64,000 nt of DNA from Stenotrophomonas tumulicola. Its GTDB lineage: Bacteria > Pseudomonadota > Gammaproteobacteria > Xanthomonadales > Xanthomonadaceae. The stretch is from NCBI RefSeq assembly GCF_014117215.1, contig NZ_JACGXS010000010.1, forward strand, positions 1 to 64,000, read 5' to 3'. A model generated the notes under the pieces. That model was given only the letters and a program-made list of their open reading frames with translations, was not told the DNA's origin and searched no databases. Below, in pieces: positions 49,601 through 56,981 of the stretch; within the stretch, counting starts at the first letter, position 1; every line of letters starts with the position of its first letter. The translations under genes were made by a program, and so were the position numbers.

Positions 49601-49710
49601 AGCGTGCCTTCGAGATCGGCGTGCAGCGGTATCTGGGCAAGCCGTACCAGGAGCTGGACCTGATGCGCAATGTGTACGACCTGCTGGGGATTGCCCGTGT
49701 CCGTGAATGA
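43624..49710 (+). CDS. chpA: Chemosensory hybrid histidine kinase ChpA (PilL)
   Basis: A 2028-residue CheA-type kinase. Hpt-like modules occur with a histidine at His52 (LHQVQGTLRM), His708 (HTLKGSGRL), His873 (HTMNGAF) and His1301 (HTLKGGARM). Another module near residues 300-360 (LLGEVGGALRML) lacks the histidine. Long acidic Ala/Asp/Glu linkers (about 440-660 and 960-1250) join them. The dimerisation/kinase core runs from about 1430 to 1750 (HMLRNSVAHGLE, GRGVGMDVVRNEV), then a CheW-like domain and a C-terminal receiver with Asp1954 (LLDIEMPRMDGYE). The ATG at 43624 follows the pilJ gap; the frame is open 11 codons further. Confidence 0.94.
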   Translation: MSTLRDAMSHAALGWVKPELDETLRQVRNEVEYFVEAPSDTSRMRFCAGYLHQVQGTLRMVELYAPAMVAEELEQLAEAVGAGEVLDRDEACATLMRGSVLLPDYLERLQNGHRDIPIVLLPLLNDIRAARGAPGINESVLLAFAPESVEASEAELDHARGSLSGRNRELLDTVGSAVKEELLRIKDALDLHLRTEGQPRQLQQQVDELGAVGDTLAMMGLDVARNVVVQQRDALRAVVEGQQQIDEGMLLDVAGALLYVDASLDDQVAHLGAAGSGEDDPAAAETRRTLEILAHEAIANFTVAREHFVAFIETNWNHDELREVPRLLGEVGGALRMLDLATPAGYLGGVQRYIDTELVARQRVPSGRHLDTLADAMASLEYYLEALRDRRPGRESILDITRSSLEALHYWPLPVHQATVPAATAAAAPVEEVEAPVLREALQVPPLPPVGWDALELTPLAAAPAQVPPRLPDVVFEPAGPADDERADMSADFDPVSAEDVEASIATTVAPMQWVDADVPPLPVQDGADVATDGLLVIDEGVFDPVLAEADVALDGGEAISFHFDESGITHADDVLSLDTMEAEGVEVPAGFGALDVAGEAGQDDADADAHFFAELTAAAATFDPDAAQADATAVHEAAASPTAAAVVPPATWVAGFDEQAENIDQDIRDVFLEEFDEELENLGNLLPAWRMQPDNMDRLRPIRRVFHTLKGSGRLVGARTLGEFSWKIEGMLNRVLEGMRPASAAVVAAVEQAYQALPELNAALRGGSPISTDLQALQAIADRVAAGEETFHVPLPTTPVEARAGQEAADPPVRDAAAATEEAEGTPADIDSVLREILEAEVDAHMVTLNAWLRQAQAGPQPVSDPLLRAVHTMNGAFAMTDVPEITLVTGSAESYIKRALAAAELPGQPAVDALAATARAIEATMLALQAEQPRVPSQQALADRLQALAASLPEAQWPAFDEIEEIEDVEEVADADAAADAEAVEAVEGAGEAGGVGQVETTDDLQLQVTGTVLEEAVAPEVDPAPVELTAATDLSAFLVPAMQEGIGNPWAGSAQPDVADVEETVDAPRAHDRLPASFDVQLTGADDLSRYVDDAIEASLPGDDAQAQPGVVATGPTSTGGADESWSGPDAADADADDAQEAFPDVPSFGNALSLQQALEEGLHVVEESASDDEAVHVIGVGGQQQPAEADAFAEEPADDATDAVEAPGEAFRQPYFEMEVPIAHEAVDTGVAAIGQSPAPSALDADVLDFTVFDRELVDIFVEEGKDLLDHCDGLIHELRAAPDDRDVLAGLQRDLHTLKGGARMAGINAIGDLGHGIESVLEAVAAGRTRLERGDVQLLERGFDRLHRLLILTGEHRQVQPADDLVAAFDARTHGHDGGGSSAGEGDVLPAGTAELMASVPLSAPLPVDAGADEEGTQRPQQEQVRVRADLLDRLVNHAGEVAIYRSRLEQQLGAFRGAMGELERTNARLRDQLRRLDLETEAQIVARYQREQEQADQAFDPLELDRFSTLQQLSRALNESAADLGGLQGVLDDLSRQYDSLLQQQSRVSSELQDGLMRARMVPFDGLVPRLRRVVRQAGADTGKQVHLTLEGTHGELDRNVLDRMVAPLEHMLRNSVAHGLESAEQRRAAGKPEEGEISLRLQREGSEIVLEVADDGAGLDRDAIRRRALERGLIHADATLADDELDNLIFAAGFSTADQLSQLAGRGVGMDVVRNEVRQLGGSVDIHSVRGQGARFTLRLPQTLAVTQAVFVQIGDTTFAVPVASVSGIGRISRERFEAGDSSYRYSGEDFALHDLGSLVGQAPARAEGQAQVPLLLVRAGDLRAAVAIDQVLGNREVVVKPVGLQIASVPGIYGATITGDGRVVVILDVAPLVRRFVANPHRPLPAPTQEQQRQVPLVMVVDDSLTMRKVTGRILERHNFEVSVARDGVEALERLDERVPDLMLLDIEMPRMDGYELATAMRADPRYRDVPIVMITSRSGEKHRQRAFEIGVQRYLGKPYQELDLMRNVYDLLGIARVRE

Positions 49711-50932
49711 TGCAAACGCCATCCCGGCGGTGGCCCTGCTGGCACGCAGCGGCCCAGCGCGTGAACGGTTGCGCGAAGCGCTGGCGCAGGCCGGCGTGGC
49801 ACTGGTGCTGGAAGAAGACCCGGCTTCGCTGGATCCGGCCACCTTGCTGGCCGCTGCGCCACAGGCCGTGGTGATCGCGCTGGAGCCTGCGGTGGAAGAC
49901 GCCCTGGAGCGGCTCGATGTGGTGCTTTCGTCGCCTGACTTCACGTTGGTATTCGACGAAGCTGAGCTGGCCGCGCGCCGCGAAGGCTGGGAAACCCAAC
50001 GTTGGGCCCGCCATCTTGCCGCCAAGCTGCATGGCCATGCGCAGGTGCTGCCACCGGGCGCGGAGGTTGAAGAAGTGGTGCTGCCGGAACCGGGCCTGCC
50101 TGCCACGCCTGCCGAGCTGCACGCCGAGGCGCCCCTGTCGTTCCATCTGGACGAAGCGGCCGATGCGGCCGGGCAGCTGCCCGGCGACAGCCTGTACCTG
50201 CCACCGGAACCGGATACGCCAGCGGTGCCGGCTTCGTTGGGCGACCACAACAACTGGTCGTTGATGGACGAAGTTGCAGGCGCCGATGCAGGTGCATCGC
50301 CCGTTGCAGCGCAGTCGCCGCTGCCTGCATTCGATGTTGGGGGATTGTCGCTGGTGGAGATGGAACCGGCGCCGGGACCGCGAGGCGGCGCCCGAGGTGC
50401 CGTCGTGGTGCTGGCCGGCATCGGGGGGCCGGACGCACTGCGTCGTCTGCTTGGCGCGCTGCCTGCACGCCTTGGCGTGCCGCTGCTGGTGAGCATTCCA
50501 CTTGACGGCGCGCGCTACGGCAACCTGGTCAAGCAGATGGCGCGTGTGTCGCCGTTGCCGGTGGAACTGGCGGAGCCCGGTTCGGACGTGCTGGAAGGGC
50601 GGGTTTACATCCTGTCCGACGACAGCGCGCTCGGCATGCGCGACGAGGGCCTGTACTTCCATTCGCATGCACACGGCCTGGAGCTGTCCACGCTGCCGGC
50701 TGCCGAAAGCGCGGTGGTGGTGCTCAGTGGTGCCGACCTCGGTCGTGTCGGGCATGTGCTGGACCTGGCCGAAGCCGGTGCCTGGGTTGGCGGCCAGGTA
50801 GGCGATGCCTGCTATGACCCGGCCGCAGCCACCGCCGTGGTGGCCGCTGGCATGTTCGCAGGTGAACCGCAGGAGCTTGCGCAGGCGATCAGCGCACGCT
50901 GGGCACTTCCGGAACAAGGGGAATCGCAGTGA
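49697..50932 (+). CDS. chpB: CheB-like protein with a lost catalytic triad (ChpB position)
   Basis: A 411-residue protein in the place of the methylesterase ChpB. The C-terminal part (about 233-405) aligns with CheB: VVVLAGIGGPDALRRLLGAL against the usual ASTGGPEALR, and EPGSDVLEGRVYI against the usual linker. The nucleophilic Ser is replaced (Gly241), the His of QHM is gone (LLVSIPLDG) and the Asp of GMGRDG is missing (SGADLGRVG). The N-terminal part (about 8-115) resembles a receiver but lacks a phospho-acceptor. It should therefore not demethylate PilJ. The GTG start overlaps chpA. Confidence 0.8.
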   Translation: MSVNDANAIPAVALLARSGPARERLREALAQAGVALVLEEDPASLDPATLLAAAPQAVVIALEPAVEDALERLDVVLSSPDFTLVFDEAELAARREGWETQRWARHLAAKLHGHAQVLPPGAEVEEVVLPEPGLPATPAELHAEAPLSFHLDEAADAAGQLPGDSLYLPPEPDTPAVPASLGDHNNWSLMDEVAGADAGASPVAAQSPLPAFDVGGLSLVEMEPAPGPRGGARGAVVVLAGIGGPDALRRLLGALPARLGVPLLVSIPLDGARYGNLVKQMARVSPLPVELAEPGSDVLEGRVYILSDDSALGMRDEGLYFHSHAHGLELSTLPAAESAVVVLSGADLGRVGHVLDLAEAGAWVGGQVGDACYDPAAATAVVAAGMFAGEPQELAQAISARWALPEQGESQ

Positions 50933-51387
50933 GCTACACCAGCAATGATGAAATCCGTGGCGTCCTGATCCAGTCCGGCGCCGAGCGCGTGCTGTTGCCC
51001 AGCGCCACCGTGGCCGAAATGATGGCAAAAGCGGTGGTGGAGCCGACGGCCGATGGCCCCCGATGGCTGCTCGGCGAACTCGTCTGGCACGGCTGGAACG
51101 TGCCGCTGGTGTCCTTTGCGCGGTTGTCCGGGCTGGGCGAGGAGAGCATTGGCGCCAACAACAAGGTGGTGGTGCTGAAGTCGCTTGCCGGCGATGCACG
51201 GCGCCCCTATTTCGCCTTGCTTACGCAGAGCTTCCCGCAGCTGATTTCGGTGCCGCGCGATGGCCTGCTGGCCGATGCCTCCGAAGAGACGCTGCCCGAC
51301 AGCGTGCACATGCGGGTGCTGCTGGGCGAACAGAGCGCGTTGTTGCCTAACCTGGACGCGCTGGAACGGGCGCTGGATACGCTATAG
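50929..51387 (+). CDS. chpC: CheW-like adaptor ChpC
   Basis: A 152-residue CheW-type protein, the last gene of the Pil-Chp cluster. The conserved part includes WLLGELVWHGWNVPLVSFAR and the hydrophobic VLLGEQSALLPNLDALE. It starts with GTG and overlaps the preceding stop by 4 bases. It probably connects another receptor to ChpA, as proposed for ChpC in Pseudomonas. Confidence 0.85.
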   Translation: MSYTSNDEIRGVLIQSGAERVLLPSATVAEMMAKAVVEPTADGPRWLLGELVWHGWNVPLVSFARLSGLGEESIGANNKVVVLKSLAGDARRPYFALLTQSFPQLISVPRDGLLADASEETLPDSVHMRVLLGEQSALLPNLDALERALDTL

Positions 51388-51393
51388 GGCGCA

Positions 51394-51418
51394 GGCGCCG
51401 GGCATGGCCCGGCGTTGC
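51394..51418 (-). repeat. SMAG/REP palindrome between convergent genes
   Basis: GCGCCGGGCATGGCCCGGCG followed by TTGC, 7 bases after chpC and about 10 bases before the rsmE stop. It probably separates the two convergent transcripts. Confidence 0.75.
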
Positions 51419-51428
51419 CGGGCCGGGT

Positions 51429-52166
51429 TCAGCCCAGGTCTCCCAGCCGCGCCTGCAGTGCAGCGATCGCGGCCAGCCCTGCGGTTTCCGTGCGCAGGAT
51501 GCGCGGACCCAGTTGCAGGCCCTGGAAGCCCGCTTGCTCCAGTTGCCCGCGATCACGCGGCGACCAGCCCCCTTCCGGACCGATGGCAATGACGATACCG
51601 TCCGCTGGCGCTGCATCCAGGGTGGACAGGCGCTGGCTGCCGAGCGGGTCCAGGGTCAGCCGCAATGCGTTGCCGGGCAGCATGGACATGGCCGTGGCCA
51701 GCGCGGTGGGGGCTTCCACCAACGGGATGGCAGCACGTCCTGATTGTCCGCAGGCGGAACGCACGATGCTGTTCCAATGCGCCACGCGCTTCTCCGCCCG
51801 GGCGCCGTCGAGCCTGACCTCGGTGCGCTCGGCGTTGACCGGCACGATGGCGGCCACGCCCAGTTCGGTGGCCTTCTGCAGGATCAGGTCCATCTTCTCG
51901 CCGCGCGCCACGCCCTGCAGCAGGGTGATGCGCAGGGACGATTCGCGGTCCACCGCCAGCGACTGGTCGATGCGGACCTGGGCCTCGCGCTTGCCGGCCG
52001 CGACCACGGTGGCAGCGTAGTCATGGCCATCGCCGTTGAACAGGACGCAGCCATCGCCCTCGCGCAGGCGCAGGACCCGCAGCAGGTGGTTGGCGGTATC
52101 TTCCGGCAACGACAAGGTCAGCCCCACCTGCAACGGCAGGTCGACGGGACAACGGGTCACGCGCAT
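51429..52166 (-). CDS. rsmE: 16S rRNA m3U1498 methyltransferase RsmE
   Basis: A 245-residue SPOUT methyltransferase. The signature motifs are IAIGPEGGWSPRDR and LGPRILRTETAGLAAI, which form the knot and bind SAM. An N-terminal PUA-like domain includes LRVLRLREGDGCVLFNGDGH. It methylates U1498 of 16S rRNA. Confidence 0.95.
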   Translation of the reverse strand: MRVTRCPVDLPLQVGLTLSLPEDTANHLLRVLRLREGDGCVLFNGDGHDYAATVVAAGKREAQVRIDQSLAVDRESSLRITLLQGVARGEKMDLILQKATELGVAAIVPVNAERTEVRLDGARAEKRVAHWNSIVRSACGQSGRAAIPLVEAPTALATAMSMLPGNALRLTLDPLGSQRLSTLDAAPADGIVIAIGPEGGWSPRDRGQLEQAGFQGLQLGPRILRTETAGLAAIAALQARLGDLG

Positions 52167-52326
52167 GCGGTGGTCTCCGGGAGGGGGGGCGGGCGCCGGC
52201 AGGCCAGCACGGAAACGTCCTGGTCGTCGGCGTCCAGCGGGGAGGGCGGTGGGTCTGCTAGCATCTTGGGCTCATGAACATGTTGCTGCCTCCGCCCATT
52301 CTATCGGCCCGCACGGGGATTCCCGC

Positions 52327-52875
52327 ATGAGCCGCCCGCTTCCCATCATCCATCGCATCACGGACGAGGAGAACGGGCCCTTCCAGCGCCAGCACCTGGA
52401 CCTGGAGTTCTCCAATGGCGAACGCCGGCGCTTCGAGCGGCTGGTCAGCCGTGGCCATGGTGCGGTGGTGGTGGTGCCGATGCTGGATGAGGACACCGTG
52501 TTGCTGGTGCGCGAGTATGCGGCCGGCATGCACCGTTACGAACTGGGCTTGGTCAAGGGACGCATCGATGCGGGCGAGACGCCTGAACAGGCCGCCGACC
52601 GGGAACTGAAGGAAGAGGCTGGCTACGGCGCGCGCCGCGTGGACGTGCTGCGCGCCATGACCCTCGCCCCTACCTATATGAGCCACCAGTCCTGGCTGGT
52701 GGTGGCGCGTGACCTGTATCCGGAACGGCTACCCGGTGATGAACCGGAAGAGCTGGAAGTGGTGCCGTGGAAGTTGTCGCGGCTGGACCAGTTGATGCTG
52801 CGCGAGGAATTTTCCGAAGGCCGCTCGCTGGCGGCCCTGTTCATCGCGCGGCAGTGGCTGGAACAGGGCGCATGA
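52327..52875 (+). CDS. nudE: ADP compounds hydrolase NudE
   Basis: A 182-residue Nudix hydrolase. The Nudix box GRIDAGETPEQAADRELKEE followed by AGY matches GX5EX7REUXEEXGU. NudE cleaves ADP-ribose and related nucleotides such as Ap3A and NADH. It is followed by cysQ, which also removes nucleotide by-products, so the two may share a transcript. The ATG at 52327 is chosen; the long upstream frame runs through rsmE on the other strand. Confidence 0.92.
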   Translation: MSRPLPIIHRITDEENGPFQRQHLDLEFSNGERRRFERLVSRGHGAVVVVPMLDEDTVLLVREYAAGMHRYELGLVKGRIDAGETPEQAADRELKEEAGYGARRVDVLRAMTLAPTYMSHQSWLVVARDLYPERLPGDEPEELEVVPWKLSRLDQLMLREEFSEGRSLAALFIARQWLEQGA

Positions 52876-52918
52876 GCGGCCACGCAACAGGGCCGTATGC
52901 CCATCGGCCGTGGACGGC

Positions 52919-53743
52919 ATGACCCACGTGCGCATCACCAATGACCTGCGGGAAACCGTCATTGCCATCGCACAGGATGCAGCTGCGGCGATCATGCAGG
53001 TCTACGCTGCCGGTTTCGACGTCATCCTGAAGGACGACGACAGCCCCGTCACCGCCGCCGATCTTGCCGCGAACCAGTGCATCGTCGACGGTCTGTCGCG
53101 GCTCACTCCGGACCTGCCGATCCTGTCGGAAGAATCGCCCCTGGTGGACTGGGAGACGCGTCGTCACTGGGGAGCCTACTGGCTGGTCGACCCGCTCGAC
53201 GGGACGCGTGAGTTCATCAAGCGAAATGGCGAGTTCAGCGTCAACATCGCACTGGTCTACCAGGGCGCTCCGACGTTCGGCGTGGTGCTGGCACCGGTGA
53301 CCGGGCTGGCATGGCATGCCATGCGCGGCGAACAGGCCTATCGCCGCCAGGGCCTGCACGACACGGTGCTGCGCACCCGGGTGCCGGCGCAGGCGCCGTT
53401 GCGGGTGGCGGCCAGCCGTTCGCACCGCTCGCCCCGCACGCAGGCGCTGCTGCAGCGCATGGGCGATATCGAAACCGTGGCGCAGGGCTCGTCGTTGAAG
53501 TTCTGCCGCATTGCCGAGGGTGGCCTTGATGTCTATCCGCGGCTCGGCCCCACCAGCGAATGGGATACCGCGGCGGGGCAGTGCGTGCTGCATGCTGCAG
53601 GTGGGGTGGTACTCTCGGCCGCGACGGGCAAGCCCTTCCGCTACAACCGCCGCGAGAGCCTGCTCAACGGCGATTTCATCGCGCTTGGTGACGGCCGGCT
53701 GCCGTGGCGCACCTGGATGACCGATGCTGAAGAGGAACGTTGA
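52919..53743 (+). CDS. cysQ: 3'(2'),5'-bisphosphate nucleotidase CysQ
   Basis: A 274-residue FIG-superfamily phosphatase that hydrolyses PAP to AMP during sulfate assimilation. The metal-site motif DPLDGTREFIKRNGEFSVNI and the EES segment in LPILSEESPLV are conserved, as is TSEWDTAAG. A GTG start 9 bases upstream (52910) is possible. The stop overlaps the mazG start (TGATG). Confidence 0.93.
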   Translation: MTHVRITNDLRETVIAIAQDAAAAIMQVYAAGFDVILKDDDSPVTAADLAANQCIVDGLSRLTPDLPILSEESPLVDWETRRHWGAYWLVDPLDGTREFIKRNGEFSVNIALVYQGAPTFGVVLAPVTGLAWHAMRGEQAYRRQGLHDTVLRTRVPAQAPLRVAASRSHRSPRTQALLQRMGDIETVAQGSSLKFCRIAEGGLDVYPRLGPTSEWDTAAGQCVLHAAGGVVLSAATGKPFRYNRRESLLNGDFIALGDGRLPWRTWMTDAEEER

Positions 53744-54564
53744 TGATCGAAATCGAGGCCGCTGACCAGTTGGGGCGCCTGTTGGCGATCATGGCCCGCC
53801 TGCGCGATCCACAGGCGGGTTGCCCGTGGGACCTGGAGCAGGATTTTTCCACCATCGCCCCCTATACCATCGAGGAGGCGTACGAGGTGGCCGATGCGAT
53901 CGATCGCGGCGACCTGGACGACCTCTGCGACGAACTGGGCGACCTGCTGCTGCAGGTGGTGTTCCATGCGCGCATGGCCGAAGAGCAGGGTGCTTTTGCC
54001 TTCGCCGACGTGGCCCGCACGATCAGCGACAAGATGGTACGTCGGCATCCGCATATCTTCGCCGACGCGAGCGCGGACGATGCCGAAGAGGTATTGCGCA
54101 ACTGGGAGGCGATCAAGCGCGAAGAACGCGCTGCCAAGGGGGAGGCCGATACCTCGGCGCTGGCTGGCATCTCACGGGGGCTGCCCGAATGGCAGCGTGC
54201 CATGAAACTGCAGTCGCGCGCTGCCAGGGTCGGCTTCGACTGGCCCGGTCCGTTGCCGGTGCTGGAAAAGGCGGCCGAAGAACTGCAGGAACTGCGCGAA
54301 GAATTCGAGCGCGGCGACATTGCCGGCAACCAGGAACGCCTGCAGGAAGAGCTGGGCGACCTGCTGTTCGTCTGTGCCAACCTGGCCCGCCATGGCGGCA
54401 TCGACCTGGGCGCTGCACTGCGCGGTGCCAACCACAAGTTCGAGCGCCGTTTCCGCACGATGGAAGCACGCGCGGCCGATACCGGCATGGCATTGTCCGC
54501 ACTCGACCTGCAGGCCCAGGAAGCGTTGTGGCAACAGGCCAAGGCCAGCGAAAAGAAGGGATGA
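53743..54564 (+). CDS. mazG: Nucleoside triphosphate pyrophosphohydrolase MazG
   Basis: A 273-residue all-helical NTP pyrophosphatase with the two tandem MazG domains typical of the long form. The metal-binding helices are visible as [20 protein letters not shown] and [18 protein letters not shown] in the first domain, and [20 protein letters not shown] in the second. It removes aberrant nucleotides. Start and stop overlap those of its neighbours, indicating a tightly packed operon nudE-cysQ-mazG-ynfA-like. Confidence 0.93.
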   Translation: MIEIEAADQLGRLLAIMARLRDPQAGCPWDLEQDFSTIAPYTIEEAYEVADAIDRGDLDDLCDELGDLLLQVVFHARMAEEQGAFAFADVARTISDKMVRRHPHIFADASADDAEEVLRNWEAIKREERAAKGEADTSALAGISRGLPEWQRAMKLQSRAARVGFDWPGPLPVLEKAAEELQELREEFERGDIAGNQERLQEELGDLLFVCANLARHGGIDLGAALRGANHKFERRFRTMEARAADTGMALSALDLQAQEALWQQAKASEKKG

Positions 54565-54887
54565 AGACCTTCGCGCTGTTCATCGTCACGGCATTGGCCG
54601 AGATCATTGGTTGCTACCTGCCGTGGATGTGGTTGCGCAAGGGCGGCAGCGTGTGGCTGCTACTGCCGGCTGCCGCCAGCCTGGCCCTGTTTGCCTGGCT
54701 GTTGACCCTGCATCCGACCGCCAGCGGGCGCGTGTATGCCGCCTATGGCGGCGTCTACATCGGTACCGCATTGATGTGGCTGTGGCTGGTCGATGGCATC
54801 CGGCCCAGTCGTTGGGACCTGCTGGGTGTCACGCTGTGCCTGGTCGGCATGGCCGTGATCATGTTCGGTCCGCGCAGCGCAGGCTGA
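54561..54887 (+). CDS. YnfA/UPF0060-family small membrane protein
   Basis: A 108-residue inner-membrane protein with four hydrophobic helices. It has the family features [14 protein letters not shown] near the N-terminus and [19 protein letters not shown] in the third helix. YnfA relatives resemble small multidrug-resistance transporters, but the substrate here is unknown. The ATG overlaps the mazG stop (ATGA). Confidence 0.9.
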   Translation: MKTFALFIVTALAEIIGCYLPWMWLRKGGSVWLLLPAAASLALFAWLLTLHPTASGRVYAAYGGVYIGTALMWLWLVDGIRPSRWDLLGVTLCLVGMAVIMFGPRSAG

Positions 54888-54892
54888 TTCCT

Positions 54893-54968
54893 GGTAGGGC
54901 GGGTCCATGACCCGCTGTCTTTCGTCTCGGCACCGCGCAAATGGCAGCGGGTCATGGACCCGCTCTAC
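54893..54968. repeat. SMAG/REP palindrome pair (TCCATGA variant)
   Basis: GTAGGGCGGGTCCATGACCC and the mirror GGGTCATGGACCCGCTCTAC enclose about 25 bases. It sits between the convergent YnfA-like and SGNH hydrolase genes. Confidence 0.88.
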
Positions 54969-54980
54969 CCGGTCCATCCG

Positions 54981-56165
54981 TCAGCGCGCCTTGCATCCCA
55001 GCATCTCCAGGTCGATCGCATCGGCCATCCGCGCGTATCCTTCGTCATTGGGATGCAGGTGGTCACGGGTGATGCCCCCGGGCAATGACTCGGGCCGCGC
55101 CGGATCACGCAGGGTCGCATCGAAATCCACCACCGCATCGAATCCGCTGTCCTTGCCGCGCGCCCAGGCATTGATGGCGGTGCGTGCCTGCGCCGAGACC
55201 GGCTCATAGCGTTCGGAGCCGCCAAAAGGAGTCAGCGTGCCGATGTAGGCGCGCGCGCCGTGCGCATGCAGGCGGGTGGCGAGCTGCCGGTAGCCAAGGA
55301 TCATGTCATCGGCGTTGCGGCCGGGCAGCGGATCTGGCCCGCCGCCGTGGCGGATGTCGTTGATGCCTTCGAAGAGGATCACCTGGTCGGCATCGGCCAC
55401 CGCGATGACATCCCGGTCCAGCCGCGCCAAGGCGCTGTGGCTGCGGCCGTGGTCGAGCAGCTTGTTGCCGCTGATACCCTGGTTGAGTACCACGAAGCGA
55501 TCCGGACAGGCCTGCTGCAGCCGCACGCCAAGGCGCTCCGGCCACTGCTGGTGCATGCCGCGGCTGGCGGTTGCGCCTTCGGTGATCGAATCGCCCAGTG
55601 CCACGATCACCGAAGGGCGATCCTCGCGCTGCACCAGCACCGCCGAGATCACGTTCTGCCGATAGGACACCGCTACCTGGTCACCGACGCCGGGTTGGCG
55701 ACCATCGACCACGCGCAGCGTGGTGCGCCGCACTGCCGGCCGTGTCGGCTGCGGGAAGAAGGCGGTGACGCTCACTTCCTCCATCGCCGCTGCCTGCAGC
55801 GGCAATGGATCGCTCAGCAACGCAGCGCCGACCGGGACCTCGATGACAGCGCGCCCCCCTACCAGTACCGGCATGGCGGTGCCGCCGCGACCTTGCACGC
55901 GCAGGGTCATGTCCTCCACCCGCAGCGTCGCAACACCCAGTTCGTTGCTGATGCGCAGGCGCACCGCATCGGCTCGGCTGCCCAGCCGCATGTCCTGGCG
56001 CACGGTCTGTGCGGCGAACTGCACGGGTGCCTGCGGTGTTCCATCCAGGCGGTCCGGGGCGGGAGAGGCTGTCCATGCGGTGACCCATATGGGTTCGGCG
56101 ATGGCAGCCGGGGCCGCAAGCGCGGCCCCGATGGCGAAGGGTAGGGCAGTGAACCAGCGCAGCAT
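54981..56165 (-). CDS. Exported SGNH/GDSL-family esterase of the alginate operon
   Basis: A 394-residue secreted hydrolase with a signal peptide ending AAIAEP (about residue 24). The SGNH blocks are GDSITEG (Ser193), GISGNKLL, GINDIRHGG and the Asp/His block DHLHPNDEGY near the C-terminus. A beta-rich N-terminal domain (about 25-180) precedes it. It is the last gene of the alginate operon, 15 bases after the SDR gene. A plausible role is removal of O-acetyl groups from alginate before or during lyase attack; this is inferred from position and fold only. Confidence 0.85.
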   Translation of the reverse strand: MLRWFTALPFAIGAALAAPAAIAEPIWVTAWTASPAPDRLDGTPQAPVQFAAQTVRQDMRLGSRADAVRLRISNELGVATLRVEDMTLRVQGRGGTAMPVLVGGRAVIEVPVGAALLSDPLPLQAAAMEEVSVTAFFPQPTRPAVRRTTLRVVDGRQPGVGDQVAVSYRQNVISAVLVQREDRPSVIVALGDSITEGATASRGMHQQWPERLGVRLQQACPDRFVVLNQGISGNKLLDHGRSHSALARLDRDVIAVADADQVILFEGINDIRHGGGPDPLPGRNADDMILGYRQLATRLHAHGARAYIGTLTPFGGSERYEPVSAQARTAINAWARGKDSGFDAVVDFDATLRDPARPESLPGGITRDHLHPNDEGYARMADAIDLEMLGCKAR

Positions 56166-56180
56166 GGCCGAGCCTCCAGG

Positions 56181-56933
56181 TCAGGAGAAGAAAGTGCCGC
56201 CGTTGACGTCTACGTTCGCGCCAGTCACGAAGGCCGCCGCGTCCGAGGCCAGGTACACCGCCACATCGGCCGCTTCTTCCGGACGACCCTGGCGGCGCAG
56301 CGGTGTACCGGCTGCCACGGCAGTGCGCACTTCCGGCTTGGTGAACTCATCATGGAAGCGGGTGGCGATCATGCCGCAGCACAAGGCATTGACGCGGATG
56401 CCCTTCGGGCCGAGTTCCTTGGCCATGGCGCGGGTGAAAGTCATCACGCCAGCCTTGGCGGTGGCGTAGATCGATGCACCGGGACCGCCGCCATCGCGTC
56501 CGGCCTGCGAGGCGAAGTTGACGATGGCGCTGCCTTCGCCCATGTGCGGCACGACTGCATGCGTGGTGAGGTAGGTGGAGGTCAGGTTGAGGTCGATGAC
56601 CTTGTGGAAGAATGCCGGATCGATGCCGGCCAGCGGACGCCGTTCGACCATGCCGCCGGCCACGTTGACCAGCAGGTCGATGCGTTGTCCGAACGCGGCC
56701 TGCGCGGCGGCCACCAGTCCGGCCACGGCTGCAGGATCGGTGACATCGGCGCGGTGGACGATGGCCTGGCCACCAGCGGCTTCGATCATCGCCAGCGTCT
56801 CGCGCGCGCTGGCTTCGTCGTTGGCATAGTTGAAGCACACACGTGCGCCTGCGGCGGCGAGCTTGATCGAGATGGCGCGGCCGATATCGCGGCCGCCACC
56901 GGTGACGATGGCCACCTTGTCCTGGAATGACAT
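56181..56933 (-). CDS. Short-chain dehydrogenase, probable DEH reductase
   Basis: A 250-residue SDR. NAD(P)-binding motif TGGGRDIG is at residues 11-18, followed by NVAGG; the catalytic residues are Ser in NFASQAG and Tyr/Lys in SIYATAK. In alginate degraders an SDR reduces 4-deoxy-L-erythro-5-hexoseulose uronate, the product of exolytic lyases, to 2-keto-3-deoxygluconate. The position between a uronate-type transporter and lyases supports that role here. Confidence 0.85.
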   Translation of the reverse strand: MSFQDKVAIVTGGGRDIGRAISIKLAAAGARVCFNYANDEASARETLAMIEAAGGQAIVHRADVTDPAAVAGLVAAAQAAFGQRIDLLVNVAGGMVERRPLAGIDPAFFHKVIDLNLTSTYLTTHAVVPHMGEGSAIVNFASQAGRDGGGPGASIYATAKAGVMTFTRAMAKELGPKGIRVNALCCGMIATRFHDEFTKPEVRTAVAAGTPLRRQGRPEEAADVAVYLASDAAAFVTGANVDVNGGTFFS

Positions 56934-56981
56934 GCGGAAAACTCCTTTGTTACGTGGGGAAACAAGCGAAAGAGATGCGGG

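Noticed and set aside
47143..50496. 1117-codon minus-strand frame opposite chpA/chpB
   Set aside because: Shadow frame; the plus-strand genes have clear domains and coupled start codons.
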